Shown piece by piece: positions 1-10,171 of a DNA stretch of 64,000 nt. Position 1 is the first letter of the stretch. Every line of letters begins with the position of its first letter. Location: contig CAWDEX010000001.1 of the NCBI GenBank assembly GCA_963801475.1, forward strand, positions 248,001 to 312,000, given 5' to 3'. The notes beneath the pieces are model-generated. The model saw only the letters and a list, made by a program, of their open reading frames with translations, was not told the origin of the DNA and searched no databases. Source of the DNA: DAOMFB01 sp963801475 (lineage in GTDB: Bacteria; Acidobacteriota; Thermoanaerobaculia; UBA5066). Position numbers and translations under genes: made by a program.

Positions 1-232
1 TCCAGTCGAAGGTGAATCCGCGGACCCAGCCGCCGATCTTGCTGTAGGTCTTGTCGGGCGTGGCCGGATCGGGGTCCCAGAAATCGGCGGGATTCCACCG
101 CTCGGGCGAGACCTCGGAGATGCAGTAGCGCTTCTCCCGGATGTTCGTCCAGAACGCGGGGGCGTTCGGGGCGTCGGGGAGGATGGCCCCGAGCCCCACG
201 ATGGCGATGGCGCGCTCGCTGCGGTCGGTCAT
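1..232 (-). CDS. Multidomain ketoacyl synthase (PUFA/secondary-lipid type PKS), N-terminal fragment
   Basis: Only the first 77 codons lie in the window; the rest runs off the left edge. They read as the N-terminus of a beta-ketoacyl synthase domain: IAIVGLGAILPDAPN near residue 8, then FWTNI, ERWNP and KTYSKIGGWV. This wording (bright IAIVG strand, PERW, KTYSKIGG) is typical of the first KS of PfaA-like polyunsaturated fatty acid synthases and related secondary-lipid or glycolipid synthases. Such enzymes are large cytoplasmic multidomain proteins that build long acyl chains on tandem ACPs. The ATG at 232 follows a GGAGAG ribosome site. It sits 11 bases after an acyl-CoA dehydrogenase gene on the same strand, so the two are probably co-transcribed. 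The exact product cannot be told from this fragment. Confidence 0.8.
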   Translation of the reverse strand, partial: MTDRSERAIAIVGLGAILPDAPNAPAFWTNIREKRYCISEVSPERWNPADFWDPDPATPDKTYSKIGGWVRGFTFDW

Positions 233-243
233 GGTCTCTCCAC

Positions 244-1866
244 TCAGGCGGGAAACGCCCGGGCGAGCTCCCGGGCGAGGAAGTCCTCGTCCTCGATCCG
301 TCCGGCCTGGGCCGCGAAGGCCTTGTCGAGGCCGATGGCCGCGGCGAGTCCGGGATCCGTCTGTCCGGCGGCGCAGGCCCACTTGAGGCCGTCGGCCGCC
401 ACCCTCATCAGCGCTTCGCGCGCGTGAACGCGCGCCATGGCCGGAAGGACCCCCTCGCCGAAGGGAAGAACGGTGGACGGCTTTGCCGCCGCCCGCTCGG
501 AGAAGATCGCGGCCGTCTCGGCCCACGCGGTCAGCTCCCCGAGCCGGAAGAGGATGTGCTGGTTCCGGGTCAGGCGGTCGAGGCGGCACCGCTCGAGAAG
601 CGCGCCGAGCGAGCGGAGCGCCTGCGCGGCCGTCGGGGCACCGGTCGCGGCCGTCCCGCCGAGCCGCGCCGCCCACTCCGCGTAATACGCCCCCTTGGTC
701 TTCAGGTGCTGCTGCCAGCGGTCGCGGGCGATGGTCCACTCCATGATCTCGGAAGTCCCCTCGTAGATCGTCGTGATCCGCACGTCGCGCTTGATCTTCT
801 CGACGAGGTATTCGCGCGTGTAGCCGTAGCCGCCGAGCGCCTGGATGGAGTCCTCGGCCGCCTTGTTCCCCGATTCCGTCGCCGTGTACTTCGCCACGGC
901 TCCTTCGGTGGCGAGGTCGGGCTCGCCCCCTTCGATCCGCTCGGCCGTCCACTCGATGTAGGCCCGTGCCGCTTCCAGCCGGACGGCGTTGGGAACGAGC
1001 AGCTTGTGCGTGTACCCCTGCTTCTGGGAGAGAGGGGCTCCTCCCTGGACGCGCGTCTGCGCGTAGCGGATCGCTCGCGAAAGAGCCGCCCAGCCGGCCC
1101 CGAGGCCGAAAGCGGCCACCATGAGGCGCGTGTAGCCGAAGACGGCCTGCGCCTGCGCGAGCCCTCTCCCCTCGACGCCGCCGATGAGGCGGTCCGCCGG
1201 GACGAGCACGTCGTCGAGGAAGAGCGCGGCCGTGTTGCTGGCGCGGATGCCGTGCTTGTCCTCGGGCTTTCCGTGCGAGAAACCGGGCACTCCCTTCTCG
1301 ACCACGAACCACGTCGGCCCGGCGGGGGCGTTCGCGAGAATGGTGTAGAGGTCCGCGACGCCGCCGTTCGAGATCCACTGCTTACGCCCCGAGATCCTGT
1401 AGGCGACGGTCCTCCCGTCCTCGGTCACGGGAACGGCCTGGGTCTGAAGCGCGGCGAGGTCGCTCCCCGCCTGCGGCTCCGTGGCGCCGTAGGCCATCAG
1501 CAGCCCCTCGTCGGCGAGGCGCTTCATCCAGTGCGCCTTCTGCTGTGCCGTGGCCCCGACCATGATCGGGTCGGCGCCGAGGCAGGTGGCGAGGACGCCC
1601 GTGGCGATGCCGAGGTCGATCCCCGCCATCACCTCGCAGACGCGGTAGATGTCCCAGGCGCTCCCGCCGAGGCCGCCGGACTCCTCCGGAACGAACAGGA
1701 GATGGATTCCGATCTGCTGCGGGTCGTAGAGATCCTTCAGGACCTTTTCCGGAAAGACGTCCTCGTGGTCCAGCTTCAGGAGAAACTCCGGCGGAAGCTC
1801 CCGCTCCGCGTACTCCCGAAGCGTGGAAAGGAGCATCTCCAGGGTCTCGGTGTCGAGGCGCGCCAT
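244..1866 (-). CDS. Acyl-CoA dehydrogenase family protein with C-terminal extension
   Basis: A 540-residue FAD-dependent acyl-CoA dehydrogenase. Visible family signatures are ATEPQAGSD near residues 128-136 (flavin/substrate region) and the C-terminal-domain signature IQALGGYGYT (341-350) followed by IYEGTSEI (367-374), where Glu369 is at the usual catalytic-base position. The protein is about 150 residues longer than a classical 380-390 residue dehydrogenase; the extra part is C-terminal and helical, as in long-chain and PKS-associated members. It starts at an ATG after a purine-rich run and ends 11 bases before the ketoacyl synthase gene. The likely role is desaturating or processing an acyl starter or product for that synthase, but ordinary beta-oxidation is also possible. 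Confidence 0.9.
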   Translation of the reverse strand: MARLDTETLEMLLSTLREYAERELPPEFLLKLDHEDVFPEKVLKDLYDPQQIGIHLLFVPEESGGLGGSAWDIYRVCEVMAGIDLGIATGVLATCLGADPIMVGATAQQKAHWMKRLADEGLLMAYGATEPQAGSDLAALQTQAVPVTEDGRTVAYRISGRKQWISNGGVADLYTILANAPAGPTWFVVEKGVPGFSHGKPEDKHGIRASNTAALFLDDVLVPADRLIGGVEGRGLAQAQAVFGYTRLMVAAFGLGAGWAALSRAIRYAQTRVQGGAPLSQKQGYTHKLLVPNAVRLEAARAYIEWTAERIEGGEPDLATEGAVAKYTATESGNKAAEDSIQALGGYGYTREYLVEKIKRDVRITTIYEGTSEIMEWTIARDRWQQHLKTKGAYYAEWAARLGGTAATGAPTAAQALRSLGALLERCRLDRLTRNQHILFRLGELTAWAETAAIFSERAAAKPSTVLPFGEGVLPAMARVHAREALMRVAADGLKWACAAGQTDPGLAAAIGLDKAFAAQAGRIEDEDFLARELARAFPA

Positions 1867-1899
1867 GAATTCCCCCCGTGAACCGCCGGGTTCGGCTCG

Positions 1900-1923
1900 A
1901 CTCTACGCGTGAGCGGACGCTCA
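1900..1923 (-). promoter_or_regulatory. Promoter with palindromic operator for the acyl-CoA dehydrogenase/PKS operon
   Basis: On the minus strand a -10-like TAGAGT lies at 1900-1905. A perfect inverted repeat TGAGCG-GA-CGCTCA (1910-1923) sits just upstream, in the -10/-35 spacer. The size and 6+2+6 geometry suit a TetR-family repressor dimer. No regulator gene lies next to it, so the partner is unknown. Confidence 0.45.
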
Positions 1924-1947
1924 TCCCTTAGTGCAGATGCATTTGAA

Positions 1948-1969
1948 AGGAGAGGAGGGGCTCTCTCCT
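1948..1969 (-). terminator. Possible terminator after miaE
   Basis: A 7-bp stem (AGGAGAG with CTCTCCT, 8-base loop) overlaps the miaE stop codon and is followed on the minus strand by a short CCTTTC tract. The T-run is weak, so this is a tentative intrinsic or hairpin-assisted terminator separating miaE from the acyl-CoA dehydrogenase promoter. Confidence 0.35.
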
Positions 1970-2570
1970 ACGCCGCGCCGTGGACGGAGACGTCGGGGCG
2001 GGCATTTCGCTCGAGGGCCTCGGACTCGACGCGGAGAAGCTCGGCCAGCCGTTTCCGGGTTGCCTCGACGCCCGCGTGCGCGACAGCCAGCTCCAGGTAG
2101 GCGGGCCCGTGGCGCGCCTCGGCCTCGGCCAGCTCTCCGTAGAAGCGCGCGAGGCGCGCGTCCGCGATCCGCGGCGCGAGCGCCTCGAACCGCTCGTGGC
2201 TCCGCGCCTCGATGAGCGCGCAGACGAGGAGGAGGTCGAGGCCCCGCTCCGGCTCCTTCGCGGTCCGGCAGGCGGCCTTCAGCGCCGCCGCGTACGGGTT
2301 CCGTCGGCGCGGTGAGAGCACCGCCCCGAAGCGGCGCGCCTCCTTCGCCGCCCGGCGGAAATGGCGCAGCTCCTCGGCGGCGAGGGCGGAGAGCCGCTCG
2401 ACGAGCTTCACGTTCTGTGGATAGAAGCCGACGAGAGAGAGCGCCGAGACGGCGGCCTGAAGCTCGCAGGCGGCGTGGTCGGCGAGCAGCTCCGGCAGGC
2501 GGGCCGCGGCCCGCTCCGCCCATGACGCCGGCGTCTTCGACAGAAGGCGGATCTCCGGAAGGGCCGTCAC
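1968..2570 (-). CDS. miaE: tRNA-(ms2io6A37)-hydroxylase MiaE-like di-iron protein
   Basis: A 200-residue all-helical protein matching the MiaE family, which hydroxylates the isopentenyl side chain of ms2i6A at tRNA position 37 using a non-heme di-iron centre. Candidate iron ligands are spaced as in ferritin-like hydroxylases: Glu36 in DHAACEL, the EELRH pair (Glu67, His70), Glu121 in ALIEARSH and EARH (Glu151, His154). The GTG start at 2570 overlaps the stop of the upstream membrane-protein gene (GTGA), which fixes the start and implies translational coupling. It is the third gene of an operon headed by an M1 peptidase; no functional link with those partners is obvious. Confidence 0.82.
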   Translation of the reverse strand: MTALPEIRLLSKTPASWAERAAARLPELLADHAACELQAAVSALSLVGFYPQNVKLVERLSALAAEELRHFRRAAKEARRFGAVLSPRRRNPYAAALKAACRTAKEPERGLDLLLVCALIEARSHERFEALAPRIADARLARFYGELAEAEARHGPAYLELAVAHAGVEATRKRLAELLRVESEALERNARPDVSVHGAA

Positions 2571-3574
2571 GCTCCCTCGGAGCCCGTCTCCGGTCGCGCC
2601 GGGATCGGGGCGCGGTCGGCGGCGCCGGAGAGCCACGCCGAGGCGGCACCTAGGTGCGACGTCCGCGCGACGATCCGGACGATGAGAACCAGCTGCTGGA
2701 GGCCGAGGAGGATCCAGAAATCCGACCGGTCCGCCCCGTCCCACGCCTGACCGTAGAAGCCCCAGAGAACGAGCGGGAGGAGACCGGCCGCGCCGAAGAG
2801 GACCTCGAGCGTGAGCGTCCCGGCCGGGTGAGAGAGGACGAAGCCGAGGCCGCGACCGAGGGCGGCCGCCACGTTCGTCGAGCCCGAGACTCCCATCGCC
2901 GCGCGGCTGTACTGGACGACGAGGCGGACCATGCCGGCCACGACGAGGAACGCGAGGAACCGGAGGAGCTGCAGCGTCACGGCCTGCCACTCGTACCGGA
3001 AGTCGTCGGGGTTGTAGAGGAGTCCGGTCCCCACGTAGACCCACCGCCAGGCGGCGACGATTCCTCCGGCCGAGAGAACGCCGAAGGCGAGGGAGGGGAG
3101 AGCAAACCTTCCGCAGTCGGCGCCGAAGGCGGAAAGGCTCGTCCGGTCCCCCGTTGCGCCGAAACGCCCGGCGAATCCGCCGGCGAGAACGGCCGCGAAG
3201 CCGGCATAAAGAAGGCCGAACCCGATCGTCGAACCCGCCACGCCCTCCTTCGGAACGAGCGACGAGAGCTTCGCGGTGGCCGAGGTCCCGGACGGCGTCG
3301 CACCGGTGACGAGGTCCTCCAGGCGGCCCACGTCGCCGATCACGTCGGGGCGGACCCGGGTGAAGTTCGTGAAGAAGAGCGGATCGGCCCCCTTCGCCAT
3401 CCGGTCGGCCGACGGGTTCCGGTCGAGCGCCTGGTGGAGGGCCGTATCGAGAGGGCGGACGAGGACGACGGCGAACGCGGCGTTCAGCGCGAGGGCGACG
3501 AGGAGCGCCTTCCACGTCGCGGCCGCCGAGAGGAGACCGCGCCCGAAGAGGGCCGGAAGGCTGTCGCGTCTCAT
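2567..3574 (-). CDS. Multi-pass membrane protein of unknown function
   Basis: A 335-residue protein with about six hydrophobic segments: one near residues 18-45, others around 115-140, 155-180, 205-230, 250-275 and 290-310. No catalytic or transport motif is recognisable. A long extracytoplasmic loop lies between the first and second segments. The start ATG at 3574 overlaps the stop of the M1 peptidase gene (ATGA), and its own stop overlaps the miaE start, so the three genes are tightly coupled. It may be an anchor or partner of the exported peptidase, but this is inference from context only. Confidence 0.7.
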   Translation of the reverse strand: MRRDSLPALFGRGLLSAAATWKALLVALALNAAFAVVLVRPLDTALHQALDRNPSADRMAKGADPLFFTNFTRVRPDVIGDVGRLEDLVTGATPSGTSATAKLSSLVPKEGVAGSTIGFGLLYAGFAAVLAGGFAGRFGATGDRTSLSAFGADCGRFALPSLAFGVLSAGGIVAAWRWVYVGTGLLYNPDDFRYEWQAVTLQLLRFLAFLVVAGMVRLVVQYSRAAMGVSGSTNVAAALGRGLGFVLSHPAGTLTLEVLFGAAGLLPLVLWGFYGQAWDGADRSDFWILLGLQQLVLIVRIVARTSHLGAASAWLSGAADRAPIPARPETGSEGA

Positions 3575-5574
3575 CGCGGAGCTCCCGCGAAGCCGATGAG
3601 GGCGAAGAACTCGAGCGCGTTCTGCGCCCAGAACCGGAGCCGCATGGCCCACCGGTTCGCGGCGCGCCGGTCCTCCTCGACCGTCAGGCCGTTGTTCAGG
3701 AGGTTCACGTCGAGGAGCAGCTTCCGGTCGGGATCCACTCGTGCCGCGACGAGCTTCGGTCCCGTCGCCCGGTAGCGGATCCACCGGTCCTTCCCGTCCC
3801 AGACGGTCCGGAAGACGTGCCCGCCCTCGAAGGTCATCTCGACGTCGACGGGCCAGACGGCCTCTCCCATCCGGCGGACGACGACGACCGACTCGTAGGA
3901 GACCGGGCCCTTCGTCTCCACCGTCTCGCTGAACCTCCGGTCCGGTCCCTCGCCGATCCAGCCGACCGGCCCTCCGGCCTTCTTCGTCGAGGCGGATCCG
4001 ATCGCGTAGTCGAAGGTGTTCGAAGTGTCCCAGGCCTCGCGGAAGAGCGCGTCGGCCTCCTCGCCGGCGATCTCCTTCACCACGCTCCGGAAGTCGGCGC
4101 TGGTGGGGTGGCGGAAGGCGAAGCGCGTTGCGTAGGTTCTCAGGATCTTCCCGAACGTCTCTCCGCCGAGCGTCCGTTCGGCGGAGGCGAGCGCGAGGGC
4201 CGTCTTGGAATAGGCGTTCGTGCGGATTGCCGCGCCGTCGAGCTGTCTGAAGGAGGGGTGGCTCGTGGCGTCCGAGCGCGAGGCCAGCTGCCAGGCGAGG
4301 TACCGGTCGTTCCCGAACTCGGGGCGTGGGAGAAGGACCGACCGGAAGACGACGGGAAGGCCGTAGAAACGCTTCACGAGCGGCGCCTCGCCGAAGGTCG
4401 CGCGCATTGCGAGGTCGGTCGCGTAGGTGTTGAAGCCCTCGTCGAGATGCGCCTCCTCGAACTCGTTCGAGGCGAGAACGCCGTAGAAAATCTGGTGGCC
4501 GAACTCGTGGACGGTGACGCCTTCGGGGCTTCCCGTCCCCGCCGGGGAGAGCCAGCTCACACCCCCGGTGAAGAGCGTGGGGTACTCCATCCCTCCCGAG
4601 GCCGCCCCCCACGGCGGGTCGACGATCGTCACCTGCGGGTACGGGTACGGGATGAAGCGCTTTCCGTACTCCCGGAGCCCCGCCCGCGTCGCCGCGAAGT
4701 ACCGGTTCTTCACGCGGCGATGGTCGGGCTGGAGCAGGAGGACCATCTCCACGTTCGGGAGTCCCGGCTCGCTGAACGTCTCGCGGTGGACCTCGAAGCG
4801 CGGCGAGGCGGTCCAGGCGAAATCGTGGACATCCTCGGCGACGAACCGGACCGTCACCCCGCCGGCGACGTCCGTCTCCTCCTTCTGGACTCCGGAGGCC
4901 CCGACCTTTCCCTTCATCTCCCTCGGAAGGGTCAGCGTCACGTCGTAGTCTCCGAAGTCGGCGAAAAACTCCGTCCCGGCGTGGAACTGGTGAACGTTCC
5001 ACCCCGCGTCCGTCGCCACGCCGAGCTTCGGGAACCACTGCGCCCCCATGACGAAGTCGTCCTTCCATCCCGTCCGGGCGCGCGTCCGCGGGAGCTTCGC
5101 GGCCCAGTCGAGGCTGAAGAGAAGCGTTTCGCCCGGAGCCACCGGCCGCGGTAGCGGGACGCACGCCACGGTCCGGTCCTCGGCGTTCCCGTCGTCGGGC
5201 GCGACGTAGCGGAGAGACGGCGTCAGGTCGGTGCCGTCGGGAAGGGCGATCCGGTGGATCTCGCTCCACCCGAACCACTCGGCCGACTTTCCCTTCCGGC
5301 GCGCCCGGCCGACCCCCTCGTCGTTCTCCTTGAGCCAAGTCGACCGGTCGTTCCGCCAGGCGTTCAGGTAGAGGTGGAAGCAGAGGTCGGGGACCGGGCG
5401 GGAGGTCCGGTTGACGAACGTGACGGCCGATTTCCCGGCGAGCGTATGGGCGGCGTCGTCGTACGTCACCTCCATCCGATAGGACGCCACGGGAGGGACG
5501 CGCGGCCCCGCGAGGAGGGGCGGAGACAGGAAGAGAAGGAGCGCGGCGGGCCGGAGGGAGCGAGGCGGCGTCAC
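3571..5574 (-). CDS. Secreted M1 family metallo-aminopeptidase
   Basis: A 667-residue gluzincin peptidase. Residues 1-22 form a hydrophobic signal peptide ending near LLAGP. An M1-type beta domain follows, then the aminopeptidase motif SGGMEYP (327-332) and the zinc site HEFGH (356-360) with the third ligand Glu379 exactly 18 residues on, in LDEGFNTY. The protein therefore has all the active-site residues of an M1 aminopeptidase acting in the periplasm or outside the cell. The GTG start at 5574 is chosen because it begins the signal peptide and lies 8 bases from a TAGCAT -10 box. It is the first gene of a three-gene operon and is divergent from ligA. Confidence 0.92.
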   Translation of the reverse strand: MTPPRSLRPAALLLFLSPPLLAGPRVPPVASYRMEVTYDDAAHTLAGKSAVTFVNRTSRPVPDLCFHLYLNAWRNDRSTWLKENDEGVGRARRKGKSAEWFGWSEIHRIALPDGTDLTPSLRYVAPDDGNAEDRTVACVPLPRPVAPGETLLFSLDWAAKLPRTRARTGWKDDFVMGAQWFPKLGVATDAGWNVHQFHAGTEFFADFGDYDVTLTLPREMKGKVGASGVQKEETDVAGGVTVRFVAEDVHDFAWTASPRFEVHRETFSEPGLPNVEMVLLLQPDHRRVKNRYFAATRAGLREYGKRFIPYPYPQVTIVDPPWGAASGGMEYPTLFTGGVSWLSPAGTGSPEGVTVHEFGHQIFYGVLASNEFEEAHLDEGFNTYATDLAMRATFGEAPLVKRFYGLPVVFRSVLLPRPEFGNDRYLAWQLASRSDATSHPSFRQLDGAAIRTNAYSKTALALASAERTLGGETFGKILRTYATRFAFRHPTSADFRSVVKEIAGEEADALFREAWDTSNTFDYAIGSASTKKAGGPVGWIGEGPDRRFSETVETKGPVSYESVVVVRRMGEAVWPVDVEMTFEGGHVFRTVWDGKDRWIRYRATGPKLVAARVDPDRKLLLDVNLLNNGLTVEEDRRAANRWAMRLRFWAQNALEFFALIGFAGAPR

Positions 5575-5582
5575 GGCGGGCG

Positions 5583-5622
5583 ATGCTAGCAGGGAGGGCG
5601 GCACCGCCCTCCCGCCTAGAAT
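5583..5622. promoter_or_regulatory. Mirrored divergent promoter with 22-bp perfect palindrome
   Basis: The gap between the M1 peptidase and ligA holds a perfect inverted repeat, GGGAGGGCGG-CA-CCGCCCTCCC (5592-5613). The two divergent -10 boxes, TAGCAT on the minus strand (5583-5588) and TAGAAT on the plus strand (5617-5622), are placed exactly symmetrically about its centre, so 16 of 20 positions match in a 40-bp quasi-palindrome. A dimeric regulator bound here would control both directions. Confidence 0.55.
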
Positions 5623-5628
5623 CGGCTC

Positions 5629-7652
5629 GTGACCGCGAAGACGAAGGACGCCGCCGTGCGGGCCGCGGAGCTGCGCGCGGAGATCCGGCGGCACGAGCGC
5701 CTCTACTACGTGGAGGACCGTCCCGAGATCACCGACGCCGAGTTCGACGCCCTGATGCGCGAGCTCAAGGGGCTGGAGGCGGAGCACCCCGATCTGGTCG
5801 CGCCCGACTCGCCGACGCAGCGCGTGGGGGGCGCGCCGGTCTCCGAGCTGCCGGGCGTCCGCCACGAGGTGCCGCTCCTTTCGCTCGAGAACGCCTACGA
5901 CGACGAGGAGCTGAAGGCGTGGCTGACCCGCGTGTCGGACCGACTGGACGGGCGGACTCCGGAGATCGTCTGCGAGCTGAAGATCGACGGTCTCTCCGTT
6001 TCGCTCGTCTACGAAGAGGGCGTCCTCGTGAGGGCCGCCACGCGGGGCGACGGAACGACGGGGGAGGACGTCACCCCGAACGTGAAGACGATCCGGAGCG
6101 TCCCGCTCACGCTGCCTCCGCCGGCTCCGCGCCTCCTGGAGGTGAGGGGCGAGGTCTACTTTCCGAAGGCGTCCTTCCGCGCCCTGAACGAGGCGCGGGA
6201 GGAGGCCGGCGAACCGCTCTTCGCCAACCCGCGAAACGCGGCGGCCGGCTCGCTCCGCCTCCTCGACGCGCGAATCACGGCGTCGCGCCGGCTGGACGCC
6301 ATCCTGTACGCCGTGGCGCGGTGGGAGGGGGACGAGTCCCCGGGGACGCAGGAGGAGGTCCTGAAGAGGCTCGAGCGGCTCGGCTTCAGGGGGAGCCCTC
6401 ACGGGAGGAAGGTCGACGGCACGTTCGAGGAGATCCGCGAATTCCTGCAGGGCGCCCAGCGCCTGAGGACGGGGCATGACCTTCCCTTCGAGACGGACGG
6501 CGTCGTCCTGAAGGTGAACTCGCTCGCCGACCAGAAGCGGCTCGGCGCCACCGCGAAGAGCCCGCGCTGGGCTCTGGCCTACAAGTTCCCTCCGGAAGAG
6601 GCGACGACGGTCGTGACGGACATCGTCGTCCAGGTCGGGCGGACGGGCGTCCTGACTCCCGTGGCCGAGTTCGAGCCGGTTCTCCTGGCGGGGACCACGG
6701 TCCGGCGCGCGACGCTCCACAACATGGAGGACCTCTCCCGGAAGGACGTCCGCGTCGGCGACACCGTCGCCGTCGAGAAAGGGGGCGACGTCATCCCGAA
6801 GGTGACGCGCGTCCTCCTCGACAGGCGGCCCGCCGGGGCGCCGGAGTTCGTCCTGCCCTCGCGCTGCCCGTCGTGCGGCGAGAAGGTCTTGAAGACTTCA
6901 GGGGCCGTCGCCGTCCGGTGCGTGAACCCGTCCTGCCCGGCGCAGGCGAAGGAAGCGATCCGCCACTACGTCTCGCGTCGGGCGATGGACGTCGAGGGGC
7001 TGGGGGACGAACGGATCGACCAGCTCCTCGCGGCGAAGCTGATCTCCGACGTGGCGTCGCTCTACGATCTCGAGGCGGCCGGCCTCGCCGACCTCGAGCG
7101 CTGGGGAGAGAAGTCCGCGGCGAACGTCCTCGGTCAGATCGCGCGATCGAAGGAGGCCGGCCTCGCCCGCCTCCTCTTCGGGCTCGGCATCCGTCAGGTC
7201 GGCGAGAAGACGGCGAAGGTCCTGGCGCGGCGCTTCGGGTCGATGGAAGCGCTCTCGGCCGCGTCCGAGGAGGAGCTGACGGCCGTGCCTGAAATCGGCC
7301 CGGAGACGGCGCGCGGGATCCGTGACTGGTTCGGAAGCGCCCGCAGCGGGGCGCTGCTCGCGAAACTCCGGCGGCATGGCGTCCGTATGACGGAGAGCCC
7401 GGCCGGGCCGGCCGGGGAAGGTCCGCTCTCCGGCGGCGTCTTCGTCCTCACGGGAACCCTGGCACGGCGGACCCGCGAAGAGGCGACGGCGGCCATCGAG
7501 GAGGCGGGCGGAAAGGTGACGTCGAACGTGTCGAAGAAGACGACGGCGGTGATCGCCGGCGAGGAGGCCGGGTCGAAACTCGACAAGGCGAGAACGCTGG
7601 GGGTGCCGGTCTGGTCCGAGGAAGACCTCGAGAAGGCCCTCGGAGGATCGGC

Positions 7653-7656
<4 letters not shown>
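5629..7656 (+). CDS. ligA: NAD+-dependent DNA ligase LigA
   Basis: A 675-residue DNA ligase that seals nicks during replication and repair using NAD+. All domains are visible: domain Ia with the adenylation start (ERLYYVED, near residue 24), the nucleotidyltransferase motif CELKIDG with the adenylated Lys around residue 120, the OB fold, a four-cysteine zinc finger (CPSC then CVNPSC around residues 410-430), helix-hairpin-helix repeats and a C-terminal BRCT domain from about 595. The length is normal. The GTG start is supported by a TAGAAT box ending six bases upstream, implying a leaderless transcript. The stop overlaps the start of the response-regulator gene. Confidence 0.97.
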
Positions 7657-9101
<1,445 letters not shown>

Positions 9102-9108
9102 GGCGTCG

Positions 9109-9909
9109 ATGCCGTCCAGGCTGCTGGCCGTCCTCCTCGGCGTCCTCCTCCTCGTCGGGCTGGTCCTTTTTCTCCGCTCGTTCGCCCGCGTCCTCGCGTT
9201 CCCGGCCTCCCACCTCGCGCTGCCTCCTGCTGAGCAGCTCGGGGAGCGGGTGCGGGTCCTGACCTTCCGGACAGCGGACGGCCTGACGCTTCGCGCGGCG
9301 TGGGTCTCCGCGCGCCTCCCGCGCTCGCCGGTCGCCGTCTACTTCCACGGCAACGCCGAGGCCGCCGTCCAGAACCTCCCGCTCGCGGCGGCGCTCGCCG
9401 ACGGCGGCGTCGACGTCGTCCTCGCCGAGTACCGGGGCTACGGCGGCCAGCCGGGCCGACCCGACGAGGCCGGGCTGTATGCCGACGGGGCGGCGCTCCT
9501 TTCGGCGCTCGCGGCGGAGGGAGTGGCGCGCGAACGCCTCGTCCTCGTCGGCCGCTCGCTCGGGACCGGCGTCGCGGTCGAGCTCGCGCTCCGGAATCCC
9601 CCGGCGCTCCTCATCCTCGTCTCGCCCTACACGTCGCTCCCCGATCTCGGCCGCTCGCTCGTCGGCCCGCTCGCGCCTCTCGTCGTCCCCGACCGGTTCG
9701 ACAACCTCGCGAAGATCGGGAGGATGGCCTGTCCTGTCGTGATTCTCCACGGGACCCGGGACGAGGTCGTCCCCTTCCGGATGGGAGAGGCGCTCGCCCG
9801 CGCGGGGAAGATCGTGCGGTTCCTCCCCCTCGAGGGACGGACGCATAACGACCTCCCCGAGCTTCCGGCGCTGCTCCTCGCCGAGATCCGGCGCGCAGGC
9901 GGGGACTAG
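9109..9909 (+). CDS. Membrane-anchored alpha/beta hydrolase
   Basis: A 266-residue alpha/beta-hydrolase of the BEM46/FrsA-like serine hydrolase group. Residues 4-24 form an N-terminal membrane anchor. The oxyanion-side motif YFHGNAE (78-84), the EYRGYG loop (107-112) and the nucleophile elbow GRSLGTG with Ser150 are present, followed by a late Asp in LHGTRDE and a His in GRTHNDL. The catalytic triad therefore looks complete. Substrate cannot be told from sequence; esters or peptides are possible. It starts 7 bases after the NtrC-type regulator gene and is likely part of the same transcript. Confidence 0.85.
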   Translation: MPSRLLAVLLGVLLLVGLVLFLRSFARVLAFPASHLALPPAEQLGERVRVLTFRTADGLTLRAAWVSARLPRSPVAVYFHGNAEAAVQNLPLAAALADGGVDVVLAEYRGYGGQPGRPDEAGLYADGAALLSALAAEGVARERLVLVGRSLGTGVAVELALRNPPALLILVSPYTSLPDLGRSLVGPLAPLVVPDRFDNLAKIGRMACPVVILHGTRDEVVPFRMGEALARAGKIVRFLPLEGRTHNDLPELPALLLAEIRRAGGD

Positions 9910-9932
9910 AATCCGAGGAAACGGAGGAAGCG

Positions 9933-10148
9933 ATGGACGTGCCGACGAAGGTCTACGTGACGTGCCCGATCGCGGATCTGAAGCAGATCGCGGGCACGCT
10001 GATCGCGATCTCTCCCCACGGCTTCTACGAGCTGCACGTCGCCTTCGGCTCGAACACGCACGTCGTCCTGCTCCCGATCCCTGCGACCACGCTGACGGTG
10101 GCGGAGCCCGTCCTGAGCCCGCCGGCCAGCTTCGAGGTCGAGCGGTAG
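9933..10148 (+). CDS. Small conserved-looking protein of unknown function
   Basis: A 71-residue protein, rich in beta-branched and hydrophobic residues, without cysteines, signal peptide or membrane segment. It begins MDVPTKVYVTCPI and ends PPASFEVER. A GGAGG ribosome site precedes the ATG, and a TAGAAT -10-like box at 9907-9912 overlaps the end of the hydrolase gene, so it may have its own promoter. It ends 23 bases before the wax ester synthase gene. The protein looks like a compact beta fold, such as a small adaptor, but I do not recognise it. Confidence 0.65.
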   Translation: MDVPTKVYVTCPIADLKQIAGTLIAISPHGFYELHVAFGSNTHVVLLPIPATTLTVAEPVLSPPASFEVER

Positions 10149-10171
10149 GGAGCCTCCGGAAGGAACGGGCG

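Noticed and set aside
424..1881. A 485-codon open frame antisense to the acyl-CoA dehydrogenase
   Set aside because: Composition is typical of a reverse-frame shadow, and the minus-strand gene is certain.
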